Of a stretch of DNA of 64,000 nt, positions 17,097-25,451 are shown in pieces. The stretch is from NCBI RefSeq assembly GCF_900114785.1, contig NZ_FOUG01000007.1, forward strand, positions 1 through 64,000, written 5' to 3'. The notes under the pieces are model-generated. The model did not search any database. It worked only from the letters and a program-made list of their open reading frames with translations, and was not told the DNA's origin. The position numbers and the translations under genes were made by a program. Source of the DNA: Variovorax sp. OV329 (GTDB lineage Bacteria; Pseudomonadota; Gammaproteobacteria; Burkholderiales; Burkholderiaceae_C). Position 1 is the stretch's first letter, and each line of letters opens with the position of its first letter.

Positions 17097-17840
17097 TTAC
17101 AGCAAGGCGCGCAGGCTCAACGCGTTCGAGGCTGCCGCCCCAGACGCGGTGTTGTCGAAGATGCACCAGCAGGCGGCAGCCGCAGGCCACCGCTGGAGCT
17201 CAAGGGCACGTGCCTGCAACCAGTCGGCTTCATAAGCGGAGTAGTACGTGCGCGGCGAGCCGTGCCACCGTTGGTAGACGACGGCGCCCGCCCCATCGCC
17301 CGCCGGTCCCATCCAGCCGCCGGGGACTGCCGCCGCGGCATGGCGGGCGGGGTCCGCAGCGACGCGGCCCACGCGCATTTTCACGAGCAGGCGCTCGGCG
17401 GGTGCTTCGAACCAGCTGCCATGCCGAGGCTCGCACACCACCGCACCGTCGAACATGCTGCCGAGCAGACCGAAGAAGTTGCGCACGGGTCTGGCCTCGA
17501 AGATGAGCGACGGCGGCAACTGGACGAGCAGCACACCCAAGCGATCCCCCAGGCCGGAGACTTCCGACATGAAGCGCTCCAAGGCGAGTCGGGCGGCACG
17601 AAGCCGACGCTCATGCGTGATCTCACGAGGCAGCTTGATGGCGAATCTGAAGCCTGGAGGCGTCTGCGCGGCCCACCGGGCATAGACCTCCGGCTTGTGG
17701 CTGCGGTAGAAGGAAGTGTTGATCTCCGCGCAGTTCAGCACGCGGGCGTAGCGCGCCAGGTGGCTGCCTTCGCCCTCGAAGCGCCCGGCCACGGCACGCG
17801 GAATGCTCCACCCAGCCGTGCCGATGCGCAGGTCCGTCAT
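17097..17840 (-). CDS. DUF72 family protein (YecE-like)
   Basis: A 247-residue DUF72 protein, a TIM-barrel-like family of unsettled function. The N terminus LRIGTAGWSIPR, then CAEINTSFYRSHK and FAIKLPREITHERRL near residue 70, and YYSAYEADWLQ towards the end are family hallmarks. The ATG at 17840 is used here. A TTG at 17849 would overlap the upstream FAS1 gene stop (TTGA) and add three residues, so coupling is possible. The gene ends near the decayed stretch. Confidence 0.85.
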   Translation of the reverse strand: MTDLRIGTAGWSIPRAVAGRFEGEGSHLARYARVLNCAEINTSFYRSHKPEVYARWAAQTPPGFRFAIKLPREITHERRLRAARLALERFMSEVSGLGDRLGVLLVQLPPSLIFEARPVRNFFGLLGSMFDGAVVCEPRHGSWFEAPAERLLVKMRVGRVAADPARHAAAAVPGGWMGPAGDGAGAVVYQRWHGSPRTYYSAYEADWLQARALELQRWPAAAACWCIFDNTASGAAASNALSLRALL

Positions 17841-17845
17841 GCGGA

Positions 17846-18805
17846 TCAAGCCGGCAGCAGTACCTTGTCCACAACATGGATCACGCCGTTGGAGCTGATG
17901 ATGTCGATGGTGGTCACCGTGGAGATACGACCGCGCGCATCGGTGACCTGGTTGCTCGAATTGATGCGGACGCTGCCGCCCTGCAGCGTGCCGAGCGCGG
18001 AGTCGTTGTCGATTTCCTTGCGCAGCTTGCGAGACTGGAGCACGTGGTAATTGAGGATGTTGCGCAGCTGCGCCGTGTCGGCGAGCAACGCCGCCTGGGT
18101 CACACCGAGCTCGACAGCCAACGCTGCAAAGGCCGAGTTGTTCGGTGCTAACAGGGTGAAGGGGCCGCTCCCCTGCAGCGTATCGCCGGCGCCCGTGGCT
18201 GCCAGGGCCAGCGTCAGGGTTGCGAGATCTGCGCGGGACTGCACCGTCTGCGTGATGTTCTTGTCGGCCGGAAGCATCACGCGGTCGAGCACGTGCAGCG
18301 GCCCGTTGAGCGAGAGCGAATCGAAGCTCACCACCTTGCCGTTGCGGTTGCGCCCGTCGGTGAAGGTGTAGACGTTGTTGAGGCCGTCGATCTTGAAGAA
18401 GCCGCCACCGATGGGTTCGATGGCCTTGCCCTCGGGAATCGTGTCGCGCGACATCACCTTGCCCAGGATGTGGAACTTGAGCACCGCGGTCAGCAAGGGC
18501 TTGTTGGCGAAAAGCGCGTCCTTGGTGGTTCCCAGTTCTCCCAAGAGCGCAGTGAATGCGTCGTTGTTGGGCGCGAAGACCGTGTTGGAGCCCGCAGCCT
18601 GGAGGGTCTCGCGCAGGCCGGCCGCATTGACGGCTTCGACGAACACGCTCAGTTCCTGCTTCGATTCGGCAAGTTCCATCAGGTTCTTGCGGTCACTCAG
18701 GTTGGTGTCGTTACCCCCGCCGCCGCAGGCCTGGAGCACGAGGACGCCGCCCAGGGCAGCGGCAGACTTGATCAGTTGGCGACGCTTGAGAATGATGGAT
18801 TGCAC
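17846..18805 (-). CDS. Two-domain fasciclin (FAS1) lipoprotein
   Basis: A 319-residue envelope protein with two FAS1 adhesion domains (about 42-175 and 188-319). Each shows the H1-like TVFAPNNDAFTAL or TLLAPNNSAFAAL motif and the closing LHVLDRVMLPA or IHVVDKVLLPA motif. The N terminus KRRQLIKSAAALGG leads to the lipobox LQAC at about residues 24-27, so it is probably a lipoprotein with a polyglycine anchor-proximal stretch. The start is GTG at 18805, supported by AAGGAGAA just upstream. The stop overlaps a possible TTG start of the DUF72 gene. FAS1 proteins mediate surface or polymer adhesion; partner unknown. Confidence 0.93.
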   Translation of the reverse strand: MQSIILKRRQLIKSAAALGGVLVLQACGGGGNDTNLSDRKNLMELAESKQELSVFVEAVNAAGLRETLQAAGSNTVFAPNNDAFTALLGELGTTKDALFANKPLLTAVLKFHILGKVMSRDTIPEGKAIEPIGGGFFKIDGLNNVYTFTDGRNRNGKVVSFDSLSLNGPLHVLDRVMLPADKNITQTVQSRADLATLTLALAATGAGDTLQGSGPFTLLAPNNSAFAALAVELGVTQAALLADTAQLRNILNYHVLQSRKLRKEIDNDSALGTLQGGSVRINSSNQVTDARGRISTVTTIDIISSNGVIHVVDKVLLPA

Positions 18806-19045
18806 GACGGTTCTCCTTGAACTTGTGTATCGATGGATTCAGGTTCCACTGCCTGCTTCTGCAGACAAGCGGGGTGGCGCGGTGAGCATGCGTCAACGCA
18901 CACGCAGCGATCCGCAAGCAGCAACCGCCTGCTGCGGTAGGACGGCGTCGCAGCTACCGGCTCCGTCGATGCGTGAAATCAAGTCGCGACCGAAAGCGCT
19001 GAATCGCCGAATCGGGTGCCAGCACCTGTCCCGTCCTGTTGTTGC

Positions 19046-20209
19046 CTAAGGCGTGAGGATCACCTTTCGGCACTCGTCTTCCTTGTCGTTGAAGATCTGG
19101 TAGCCCTTGGCCGCATCGGCGAGGTTCATCCGGTGGGAGACGATGACCTCGGGCTTCATCTTGCCTTCGCCGATATGGCCCAGGAGCTCCGGCATGAAGC
19201 GCTGCGCATGGGTCTGCCCCATCTTGAAGGTCAGTCCCTTCTCGAAGGCATCGCCAAAGAGAAAGCCGTGGATGAAGCCCGCATAGACCCCCGGAACGCT
19301 GACAATGCCGCCACGGCGCGTGGCCGCCATGGCCTGACGGAGGGCCTTGCCGCTGGAGCCCTCGAGCTTCAGGGCGGCGAGTGTGGTTTCCAGAAGACTG
19401 CCCTTGGCCTCGAAACCCACCGCGTCGATGCTGGCGTCCACCCCGTGGTTCTGGGTGGCCTTGAGGATGCTCTCGGCCGGATCGTCGTCCTCGTCGAAGT
19501 TGATGGGAACGACGCCGTAGGTCTGCTGCGCGAAGCGCAGTCGATAGGGATGGTGGTCCACCATGAAGATCTTCTCGGCACCCAGGAAGCGGGCCGAAAG
19601 CGCCGCCATGAGGCCCACTGGGCCGGCGCCGAAGATGGCCACGCTGGAACCCGGCTCGATCTGGGCATTCACCGCGGCCTGGTATCCCGTGGGCAGGATG
19701 TCCGAGAGGAACAGGACCTGATCGTCCGACAGCGCATCGGGAATCTTGATCGGCCCTACGTCCGCCTTGGGTACGCGAACGTACTCTGCCTGTCCGCCGG
19801 CATAGCCGCCGTACAGGTGGCTGTAGCCGAACAGGCCGGCGCCCGCTGTCGACACCTTCTTGTTCAGGATGGCGCCGCGCCCGTCGTTGGTTTGCTCGCA
19901 AGCGGCGAACAAGGACTTGGTGCAGTAGAAGCACTGGCCGCAGGCTATGACGAAGGGCACCACGACACGGTCGCCCTTGCGCAAGCTGCTCACGGCGCGT
20001 CCGGTTTCCTCTACCACGCCCATGAACTCATGGCCGAGAATGTCCCCGTCCTTCATGGCGGGAATCTTGCCGCGGTAGATGTGCAGGTCCGAGCCGCAAA
20101 TGGCGGTCGCCGTCACGCGCAGCACGATGTCATCGTCAGCGAGCAGCACGGGGTCGGGCACCGTGTCGACGCTGACCTTCTTGGCGCCCTGGTAGGTAAG
20201 TGCTTTCAT
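19046..20209 (-). CDS. Zinc-dependent alcohol dehydrogenase, formaldehyde-dehydrogenase-like
   Basis: A 387-residue medium-chain dehydrogenase. The catalytic zinc ligands are in CGSDLH near residue 38 and LGHEFMG near 59. The structural zinc cysteines are in [15 protein letters not shown] near 90-104. The NAD-binding Rossmann turn is [13 protein letters not shown] near 189. The long insert after the structural zinc loop and the C-terminal segment match the glutathione-independent formaldehyde dehydrogenase-like group. It follows a collapsed SDR gene by 13 bases on the same strand. Substrate not assignable from sequence. Confidence 0.93.
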   Translation of the reverse strand: MKALTYQGAKKVSVDTVPDPVLLADDDIVLRVTATAICGSDLHIYRGKIPAMKDGDILGHEFMGVVEETGRAVSSLRKGDRVVVPFVIACGQCFYCTKSLFAACEQTNDGRGAILNKKVSTAGAGLFGYSHLYGGYAGGQAEYVRVPKADVGPIKIPDALSDDQVLFLSDILPTGYQAAVNAQIEPGSSVAIFGAGPVGLMAALSARFLGAEKIFMVDHHPYRLRFAQQTYGVVPINFDEDDDPAESILKATQNHGVDASIDAVGFEAKGSLLETTLAALKLEGSSGKALRQAMAATRRGGIVSVPGVYAGFIHGFLFGDAFEKGLTFKMGQTHAQRFMPELLGHIGEGKMKPEVIVSHRMNLADAAKGYQIFNDKEDECRKVILTP

Positions 20210-20222
20210 GGCCGAGCCCCGC

Positions 20223-20435
20223 CTAGTTCCTGGCGGTGCCAGGCTCGGCCAGCTTGCGATGCTGCTCGGCCGTCACCTGCGAGGGCAACCCTAGGATGGC
20301 CACGGCCATCTTGTTCTTCAGGCCCGCCACCACGTCCGCCTCGTAGCCCCGCTGCGCGGCGAGACGGGCCAGATGAAACCCGATGCCGGACGAGGCGCCG
20401 GTAACCAGCGCCAACGGGCGCGATGCGATTTCCAT
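20223..20435 (-). pseudogene. SDR gene collapsed by internal deletion
   Basis: The 70-codon open frame begins with an intact SDR NAD(P) motif (LALVTGASSGIGFHLARLAA) and then jumps directly to a typical SDR C terminus (VVAGLKNKMAVAI, then [11 protein letters not shown]). About 180-190 central residues, including the NNAG and catalytic Tyr-x-x-x-Lys motifs, are missing, while the frame is preserved across the join near Glu33-Ala34. It cannot be a functional dehydrogenase. The ATG has a good ribosome site (GGAGAT), so a short peptide may still be made. This is a clean in-frame internal deletion, not gradual decay. Confidence 0.8.
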
Positions 20436-20548
20436 GTTGATCTCCTTGAACATGACTGCAAAGACGAATACGCCATTAGCTGCCTCGATCAAGGACGCCA
20501 CAGTCGGACAACGGCCCGCGCCGCTGTCCCGACCGCGAAGGTCGCGTC

Positions 20549-21073
20549 CTACTTGAAGGAGCTGGCGTCGTCGACGCGTCGGGCAGGACGCTCGTCGCGC
20601 CGGAAGACGCTGAGTTGCCCGTCTTGCTCCATCCGCGCAATCCGCACCTCCTCGAGCGCCTCCACGCCGGCCTCCCGCAACTTGCCCTCGAGTTCCTCCA
20701 CGGTGATCATTTCCCGCTTCAGCGCCTTGCGGTTGATCCGTCCGTGCCGAACGAGGACCTCCGGAAGGGGCTCGAGGAATCTGGCCACCGGTTCGTACCG
20801 ATAGCTCAGCCAGTCCAAGCCGAAATTCCAGACGACAAGGGTGCCGACCAGCACCAACCCGTCTCCAATCGACTTGTATTCGCCCTGCATGGCGTTGCTG
20901 GCCGCGTCGGCCACCAGCACGACGAAGAGCAGATCCGCGACACCCAGCGATCCGACATCGCGACGCAGCACGAAGCGGAACACCAGCAGCAGGAACCAAT
21001 ACACGACCGTTCCGCGCACCACCATGTGCCAGATTGGAAACTCGCGACCAAAGAGCTCCAGCAAGTCGCTCAC
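20549..21073 (-). CDS. DUF421 membrane protein (YetF-like)
   Basis: A 174-residue inner-membrane protein with three transmembrane helices in the first 85 residues (HMVVRGTVVYWFLLLVFRF, then DLLFVVLVADAASNAM, then DGLVLVGTLVVWNFGLDWL) and a cytosolic YetF-type domain (PEVLVRHGRINRKALKREMI, then EGKLREAGVEALEEVRIARM). The family is linked to stress and sporulation phenotypes, but its mechanism is unknown. The start is GTG at 21073, overlapping the upstream glycosyltransferase stop as GTGA, so the two are coupled. Confidence 0.88.
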   Translation of the reverse strand: MSDLLELFGREFPIWHMVVRGTVVYWFLLLVFRFVLRRDVGSLGVADLLFVVLVADAASNAMQGEYKSIGDGLVLVGTLVVWNFGLDWLSYRYEPVARFLEPLPEVLVRHGRINRKALKREMITVEELEGKLREAGVEALEEVRIARMEQDGQLSVFRRDERPARRVDDASSFK

Positions 21074-21792
21074 GACGCGCCCTCCACCCCAAGTGTTCCA
21101 AGCGCCCCGAGCGACGCGGCATCGGGCACACGCTGAACGACGGCCTGGATCAGCGCGTCGCCGAAACCTCCCGCGGCCCTGACAAGGCGCCTCGCACTGG
21201 TGGTGACGCGCGGACGGGAGCTCCAGGCGATTCGGGCTCCTGAACGCTCCAATGCCCGCACCAGTTCCACATCTTCGCTGCAGGCCGATGCGCGAAAGCC
21301 GCCTGCACGGCGGTAGGCCTCGGCGGACACCCCGAGGTTGGCACCGTGAACATGCCGGTGGCCGTCCACATCAAAGTAGGTGCGGGAGAAATGCAGTCTC
21401 AGCCATTCGGCATCGTGCGCATGGGGGGTCCAGTCGGCGACTTCGACGGTGCCGCAGACGGCGTCCGCATCAAGGGCGAGCTGGTCTGCCAGCCAATCGG
21501 GCGACACCCGCGTGTCGGCATCCGTGAAAGCCAGCCATCGCGCGCCCCGATCCAGGAGCCACTGGGCTCCGGCAGCGCGCGCCGCGCCCACATTCCTGAA
21601 AGCGACCGGCAGGAGCCGAGCCCCTGTCTGCACTGCCAGTGCTTCGGTTCGGTCCGTGCAGGCATCGGCCACCACCAGGATTTCGACGAGCCCGCCATTG
21701 AGCTGGGGGCTCAAAGCAGCTTCTCGGATGCTTGCGATACAGGAAACCAGGAGGTCCTGCTCGTTGTGCGCGGGGACGACTACACCGATCAT
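21070..21792 (-). CDS. Family 2 glycosyltransferase
   Basis: A 240-residue GT-A fold glycosyltransferase. It begins MIGVVVPAHNEQDLL and has VVADACTDRTEALA near residue 42, the metal-binding DAD in FTDADTRVSPDWL near 88 and CSEDVELVRALERSG near 169. There are no clear membrane helices. The ATG at 21792 directly precedes the GT2 signature, so the longer upstream frame is unlikely to be translated. It is followed by the coupled DUF421 gene. Donor and acceptor unknown. Confidence 0.88.
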   Translation of the reverse strand: MIGVVVPAHNEQDLLVSCIASIREAALSPQLNGGLVEILVVADACTDRTEALAVQTGARLLPVAFRNVGAARAAGAQWLLDRGARWLAFTDADTRVSPDWLADQLALDADAVCGTVEVADWTPHAHDAEWLRLHFSRTYFDVDGHRHVHGANLGVSAEAYRRAGGFRASACSEDVELVRALERSGARIAWSSRPRVTTSARRLVRAAGGFGDALIQAVVQRVPDAASLGALGTLGVEGAS

Positions 21793-21903
21793 TTGAGAGC
21801 CTTGGAAGCCTGAAGCTTGGAGTGATCCATGCACTATCGACGGGAGTTGGAAGCGCCCCGTCAGCGCATGCCCCTGATGTCGGTAGGCAGGGCTCTGCAT
21901 CTG

Positions 21904-21917
21904 CATTCGATCGAATG
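21904..21917. promoter_or_regulatory. Perfect 14-bp palindrome
   Basis: CATTCGATCGAATG reads the same on both strands. It lies in the divergent gap (21793-22076) between the glycosyltransferase-DUF421 unit and a small membrane-protein frame, where an operator would be expected. No regulator gene is adjacent. Confidence 0.35.
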
Positions 21918-22076
21918 TCGCGTACCTGGGCCTACCGGGACTGAGAGGATTATTCCGATGCGCAACGAGCTTCGCGCCGACATGGCGGCAGCTTGTCGTG
22001 CGTCATCCTTCACGTATTGCGCAGGCTTCTCCCGCGCGAGCCTCCCGACATTTTCAAAAGCCTTTGCCAACGCGCC

Positions 22077-22247
22077 ATGACCGAGTTCATTCTTCTGCTA
22101 AGCCTGCTGACCCTGGCATTGAGTCTTGCCGTGACCGCTGCCTTGCGGGGAAGTGCGCGGCTGATCGGCCGACTCCTGAAGTTGCGCGGGCAATCGGGCG
22201 GTGCATCCACGCCACCCGACCGCGCCGACCCGATGCTCAGTCTTTGA
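22077..22247 (+). CDS. Small predicted membrane protein
   Basis: A 56-residue frame beginning at ATG 22077 with one strong hydrophobic helix (FILLLSLLTLALSLAVTAAL), then a basic amphipathic stretch (RLIGRLLKLRG) and a polar tail. No family recognised and no strong ribosome site is visible. It converges on and overlaps the end of the DUF3597 gene by 11 bases. It could be a genuine small membrane protein or chance. Confidence 0.35.
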   Translation: MTEFILLLSLLTLALSLAVTAALRGSARLIGRLLKLRGQSGGASTPPDRADPMLSL

Positions 22248-22644
22248 GGTCGGCGGGAACCTTCCCGCCATTCGCAGCGACCTTGTTCATGACCTGACGA
22301 TGAAGCCAAACGTTCATCGTGGCTGAATCCGCGGCGTCTCCCGAGTAATTCAATTCCTTCGTGAGTTCCTTTCGCGCGGCGAGCGAGCTGTCCAGGCCCA
22401 GCAGCTTCATCAGATCGACGATGGACGTTTTCCAGTTGAGTTGCTGTCCGGCCTTGGCCGCCATGTCATCCAGCACTTTTTCGACATCGACCTGCGACAG
22501 GGCCGCTGGCGCTGCAGCGCCCGTCGAGGCCGGCGCGCTGGGGGCCGAGGCAGCCGGGGCCCCTGCCGGTGTGGCCGCGCCGGGCGCAGGCGCCGCATGC
22601 GAGGAGGGAAAGATCTTTCCGAGGATGTTGCTGAGAATGCCCAT
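22237..22644 (-). CDS. DUF3597 domain protein
   Basis: A 135-residue protein. An N-terminal segment MGILSNILGKIF is followed by an Ala/Pro-rich low-complexity linker (residues 16-50) and the DUF3597 domain: VDVEKVLDDMAAKAGQQLNW, SIVDLMKLLGLDSSLAARK, ELNYSGDAADSATMN. The ATG at 22644 has AGGAGACC just upstream. The C-terminal part resembles a small helical domain found in stress and LysM-like contexts; function unknown. It is divergent from glgX. Confidence 0.85.
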   Translation of the reverse strand: MGILSNILGKIFPSSHAAPAPGAATPAGAPAASAPSAPASTGAAAPAALSQVDVEKVLDDMAAKAGQQLNWKTSIVDLMKLLGLDSSLAARKELTKELNYSGDAADSATMNVWLHRQVMNKVAANGGKVPADLKD

Positions 22645-22890
22645 GGTGGTCTCCTGAATGTGAAGCCCGCAGCATGTGCCGTACATCTCCGCCCACTTGT
22701 CGGACAAGGGCGTGAATGCTCCGGTCGCGCCGATGGACCGCCTTTGCGTTTCCCGACCCGCCTGCCGGCGACCTCACCCTCCCCGGAAGCAGGACGGGGC
22801 GCTTTCCTACCGAGTTGCGGCAGGCAGTCCGCTGCGCGGCGCCAGCCGTTCAATGGACGCTCTCGCCTCCATCCTCCGCGAGCGCGCCGC

Positions 22891-25026
22891 ATGCCAACCC
22901 AAGACCCCACCATTCACCTCATACGAGAAGGTTCTCCCCAACCGCTGGGCGCGACGTTCACGGGCGACGGCGTCAATTTCGCGGTCTTCTCGGCGCATGC
23001 CACCCGCGTGGATGTCTGCATCTTCGACGACGCCGGAGCCACCCAGCTCGCGTGCTTCACGCTGCCCGAATACACCGACGAGGTGTGGCACGGCTTCGTG
23101 CCGGGGATCCAGCCCGGCGCTCGCTACGGGCTTCGCGTGCACGGCCCCTACGAGCCCGAGAAGGGGCATCGCTTCAACCATCACAAGCTGCTGCTCGACC
23201 CCTATGCGCGGGCCCACATGGGCGAGTTGAAATGGTGCCCCGAACTGTTCGGCTACACCGTGGGCCATCCCGACGGCGACCTGAGCTTCGACGAGCGCGA
23301 CAGCGCTCCCTTCGTTCCCAAGTGCGTGGTGGTCGACTCGCGCTTCGAGTGGACCCAGACCGATCGCCTGCGCGTGCCCTGGGACCGCACCGTTCTCTAC
23401 GAGACCCACGTGCGCGGCTTCACCATGGGGCATCCGCAGGTCCCCGAGCCATTTCGCGGGACCTTTGCGGGCATGGCCCGCGACGAGGTGCTCGAGCCGA
23501 TCCGGCGCCTGGGCGCCACGAGCATCGAGCTGCTGCCGGTGCAGATGTTCGTGACGCAGGCCAGTCTTGCGGAAAAAGGGCTCACCAACTACTGGGGCTA
23601 CGACACCCTGGGCTTCTTCGCGCTGGAGCAGCGCTACATGGACGGGCCCCACATCGACGAGTTCAAGCACCTGGTCGACCGCATCCATGCGCACGGGCTC
23701 GAAGTGATCCTGGACGTGGTCTACAACCACACGCCCGAGGGCAACGAGTTGGGTCCCACGCTGTCCTTCAAGGGCATCGACAACGCCAGCTACTACCGCC
23801 TGATGCCGCCGGGCGAAGGCAGTGGCCCTCGCTACTACATCAACGACACGGGCACCGGCAACACGGTGAACCTCAGCCATCCGCGCGTCCTGCAGATGGT
23901 GATGGACAGCCTGCGCTACTGGGTCAGCGAGATGAAGGTCGACGGCTTCCGCTTCGACCTGGCCACCATCCTGGCGCGCGAGCCCGACGGCTTCGACGAA
24001 GGCGGCGGCTTCCTCAAGAGTTGCCGCCAGGACCCCGTGCTGTCCAGCGTCAAGCTCATCGCCGAGCCCTGGGACATCGGGCCGGGCGGCTACCAGGTCG
24101 GTGGCTTCCCGCCGGGCTGGGCCGAGTGGAACGACCAGTTCCGCGACACCGTCCGGGCCTTCTGGAAAGGCGACGAGGGACAGGCGGCCGCCCTGGCGCA
24201 GCGCCTCACCGCCAGCGCTGAGCGCTTCGACCAGCGCGGTCGTCGGCCCTGGGCCAGCGTCAATTTCATCAGCGCGCACGACGGCTTCACGCTCGCGGAC
24301 ACGACGAGCTACAACGACAAGCACAACGAGGCCAACGGAGAAGACAACCGCGACGGGCACTCGGACAACCGCTCCTGGAACTGCGGCGTCGAAGGTCCGA
24401 CCGACGATCCGGCAGTTCTCGAACTGAGGGCCCGCCAGCGTCGAAATCTGCTGGCGACGCTCATCCTGTCGCAAGGCACGCCCATGCTGCTCGCGGGCGA
24501 CGAATTCGGACGCACCCAGGGCGGCAACAACAACGCCTATTGCCAGGACAACGAGATCTCCTGGGTGGATTGGGACCTCGCGCAATCGGACGCGGGACGC
24601 AGCCTGGGCGACTTCACGGCGCGGCTGCTGGCGCTGCGCGCCAGCCAGCCGGTCCTGCGTCGCAACCGCTTCCTGACGGGCCGGTACTTCGACGAGCTGG
24701 GGCGCAAGGACTGCCAATGGTTGACGCCTGCCGCCCAGGAGATCGGGCCCGAGCAATGGCAGGATCCGCAGACCCGCTCCTTTGCCTTGCTACTGGAAGG
24801 CCGGGCACCCGCCTCGGCGATCTCGGCGCTCGCGCAGGACCCCAGCGTCCTGATCCTGTTCAACGCGTGGCACGAAGCGATCTCGTTCACGCTGCCTGCA
24901 GCACCTGCAGGCGACTGGCGGCTGCGCCTGGACACCACCGACCCTGCCCTCGGCGCAGACTCACCGGCGGTGTCGAAGGAGTACGTCGTCACAGGGCGAT
25001 CGCTGGTGGCGCTCGTTTCCGGATAG
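22891..25026 (+). CDS. glgX: Glycogen debranching enzyme GlgX
   Basis: A 711-residue GH13 isoamylase-type enzyme that removes limit-dextrin branches during glycogen use. An N-terminal CBM48 region (GATFTGDGVNFAVFSAHATR) is followed by the catalytic barrel: DVVYNHTPEGNE, nucleophile Asp in DGFRFDLATIL, acid Glu in IAEPWDIG and the third acid in FISAHDGFTLAD. The GlgX-typical YNDKHNEANGEDNRDG and RNLLATLILSQGTPML blocks are intact. No glg neighbours are present. Instead it stands among stress genes, which suggests a desiccation or starvation role. Confidence 0.95.
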   Translation: MPTQDPTIHLIREGSPQPLGATFTGDGVNFAVFSAHATRVDVCIFDDAGATQLACFTLPEYTDEVWHGFVPGIQPGARYGLRVHGPYEPEKGHRFNHHKLLLDPYARAHMGELKWCPELFGYTVGHPDGDLSFDERDSAPFVPKCVVVDSRFEWTQTDRLRVPWDRTVLYETHVRGFTMGHPQVPEPFRGTFAGMARDEVLEPIRRLGATSIELLPVQMFVTQASLAEKGLTNYWGYDTLGFFALEQRYMDGPHIDEFKHLVDRIHAHGLEVILDVVYNHTPEGNELGPTLSFKGIDNASYYRLMPPGEGSGPRYYINDTGTGNTVNLSHPRVLQMVMDSLRYWVSEMKVDGFRFDLATILAREPDGFDEGGGFLKSCRQDPVLSSVKLIAEPWDIGPGGYQVGGFPPGWAEWNDQFRDTVRAFWKGDEGQAAALAQRLTASAERFDQRGRRPWASVNFISAHDGFTLADTTSYNDKHNEANGEDNRDGHSDNRSWNCGVEGPTDDPAVLELRARQRRNLLATLILSQGTPMLLAGDEFGRTQGGNNNAYCQDNEISWVDWDLAQSDAGRSLGDFTARLLALRASQPVLRRNRFLTGRYFDELGRKDCQWLTPAAQEIGPEQWQDPQTRSFALLLEGRAPASAISALAQDPSVLILFNAWHEAISFTLPAAPAGDWRLRLDTTDPALGADSPAVSKEYVVTGRSLVALVSG

Positions 25027-25035
25027 CGCGAGCCG

Positions 25036-25383
25036 CTAACGCTGCGCGTCCGCCCTTCCCTCACCCTGGTCGAAGGCGCGCTCGGCCTCCAGCCAATCGT
25101 CGACGTCGCTGCCTGCATTGCCCCCACGCCGCAGGTACGCCTCGTAGGCCGCTTGGCGGATGGCCTCGTCGCGCGCAAGCTTGGGGTCCCTGCGCGCCTC
25201 GCTGCCCGGATAGCCGGAAGGCTTGTTCGCTTCCCGTCCCATCCGGCTGCCCTCGGAGGGGTCGTCCTGGCCGATGGCGCGGCTTTGCTCCATGTTCACC
25301 GAACCTGCGTCACCCCGGTCGCCACCGCTGACTTCCTGGAAGCCGGGTGGAGCCGTTATCGGCTTCATGCTTGAATTGCTCAT
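25036..25383 (-). CDS. DUF2934 domain small protein
   Basis: A 115-residue hydrophilic protein. The first 65 residues are low-complexity and rich in Gly, Ser and Pro. The C-terminal DUF2934 motif is clear: IRQAAYEAYLRRGGNAGSD followed by DDWLEAERAF. ATG at 25383 follows AGGAGTGACG. It lies between glgX (convergent) and the catalase gene (same strand, 68 bases downstream), so it may be co-transcribed upstream of katE. Function unknown; DUF2934 proteins are frequent in stress-gene clusters. Confidence 0.8.
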   Translation of the reverse strand: MSNSSMKPITAPPGFQEVSGGDRGDAGSVNMEQSRAIGQDDPSEGSRMGREANKPSGYPGSEARRDPKLARDEAIRQAAYEAYLRRGGNAGSDVDDWLEAERAFDQGEGRADAQR

Positions 25384-25451
25384 TCGTCACTCCTATTGGT
25401 GATACTCACGCGGGGCCCGAAGACGTGGCCCCGCGAACGCTCGCTGCCTGC

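Noticed and set aside
16512..18050. Long plus-strand open frame across the decayed segment and antisense to DUF72 and FAS1
   Set aside because: Only its first 41 codons show family texture (the methylglyoxal-synthase-like piece). The rest is antisense to well-supported genes.
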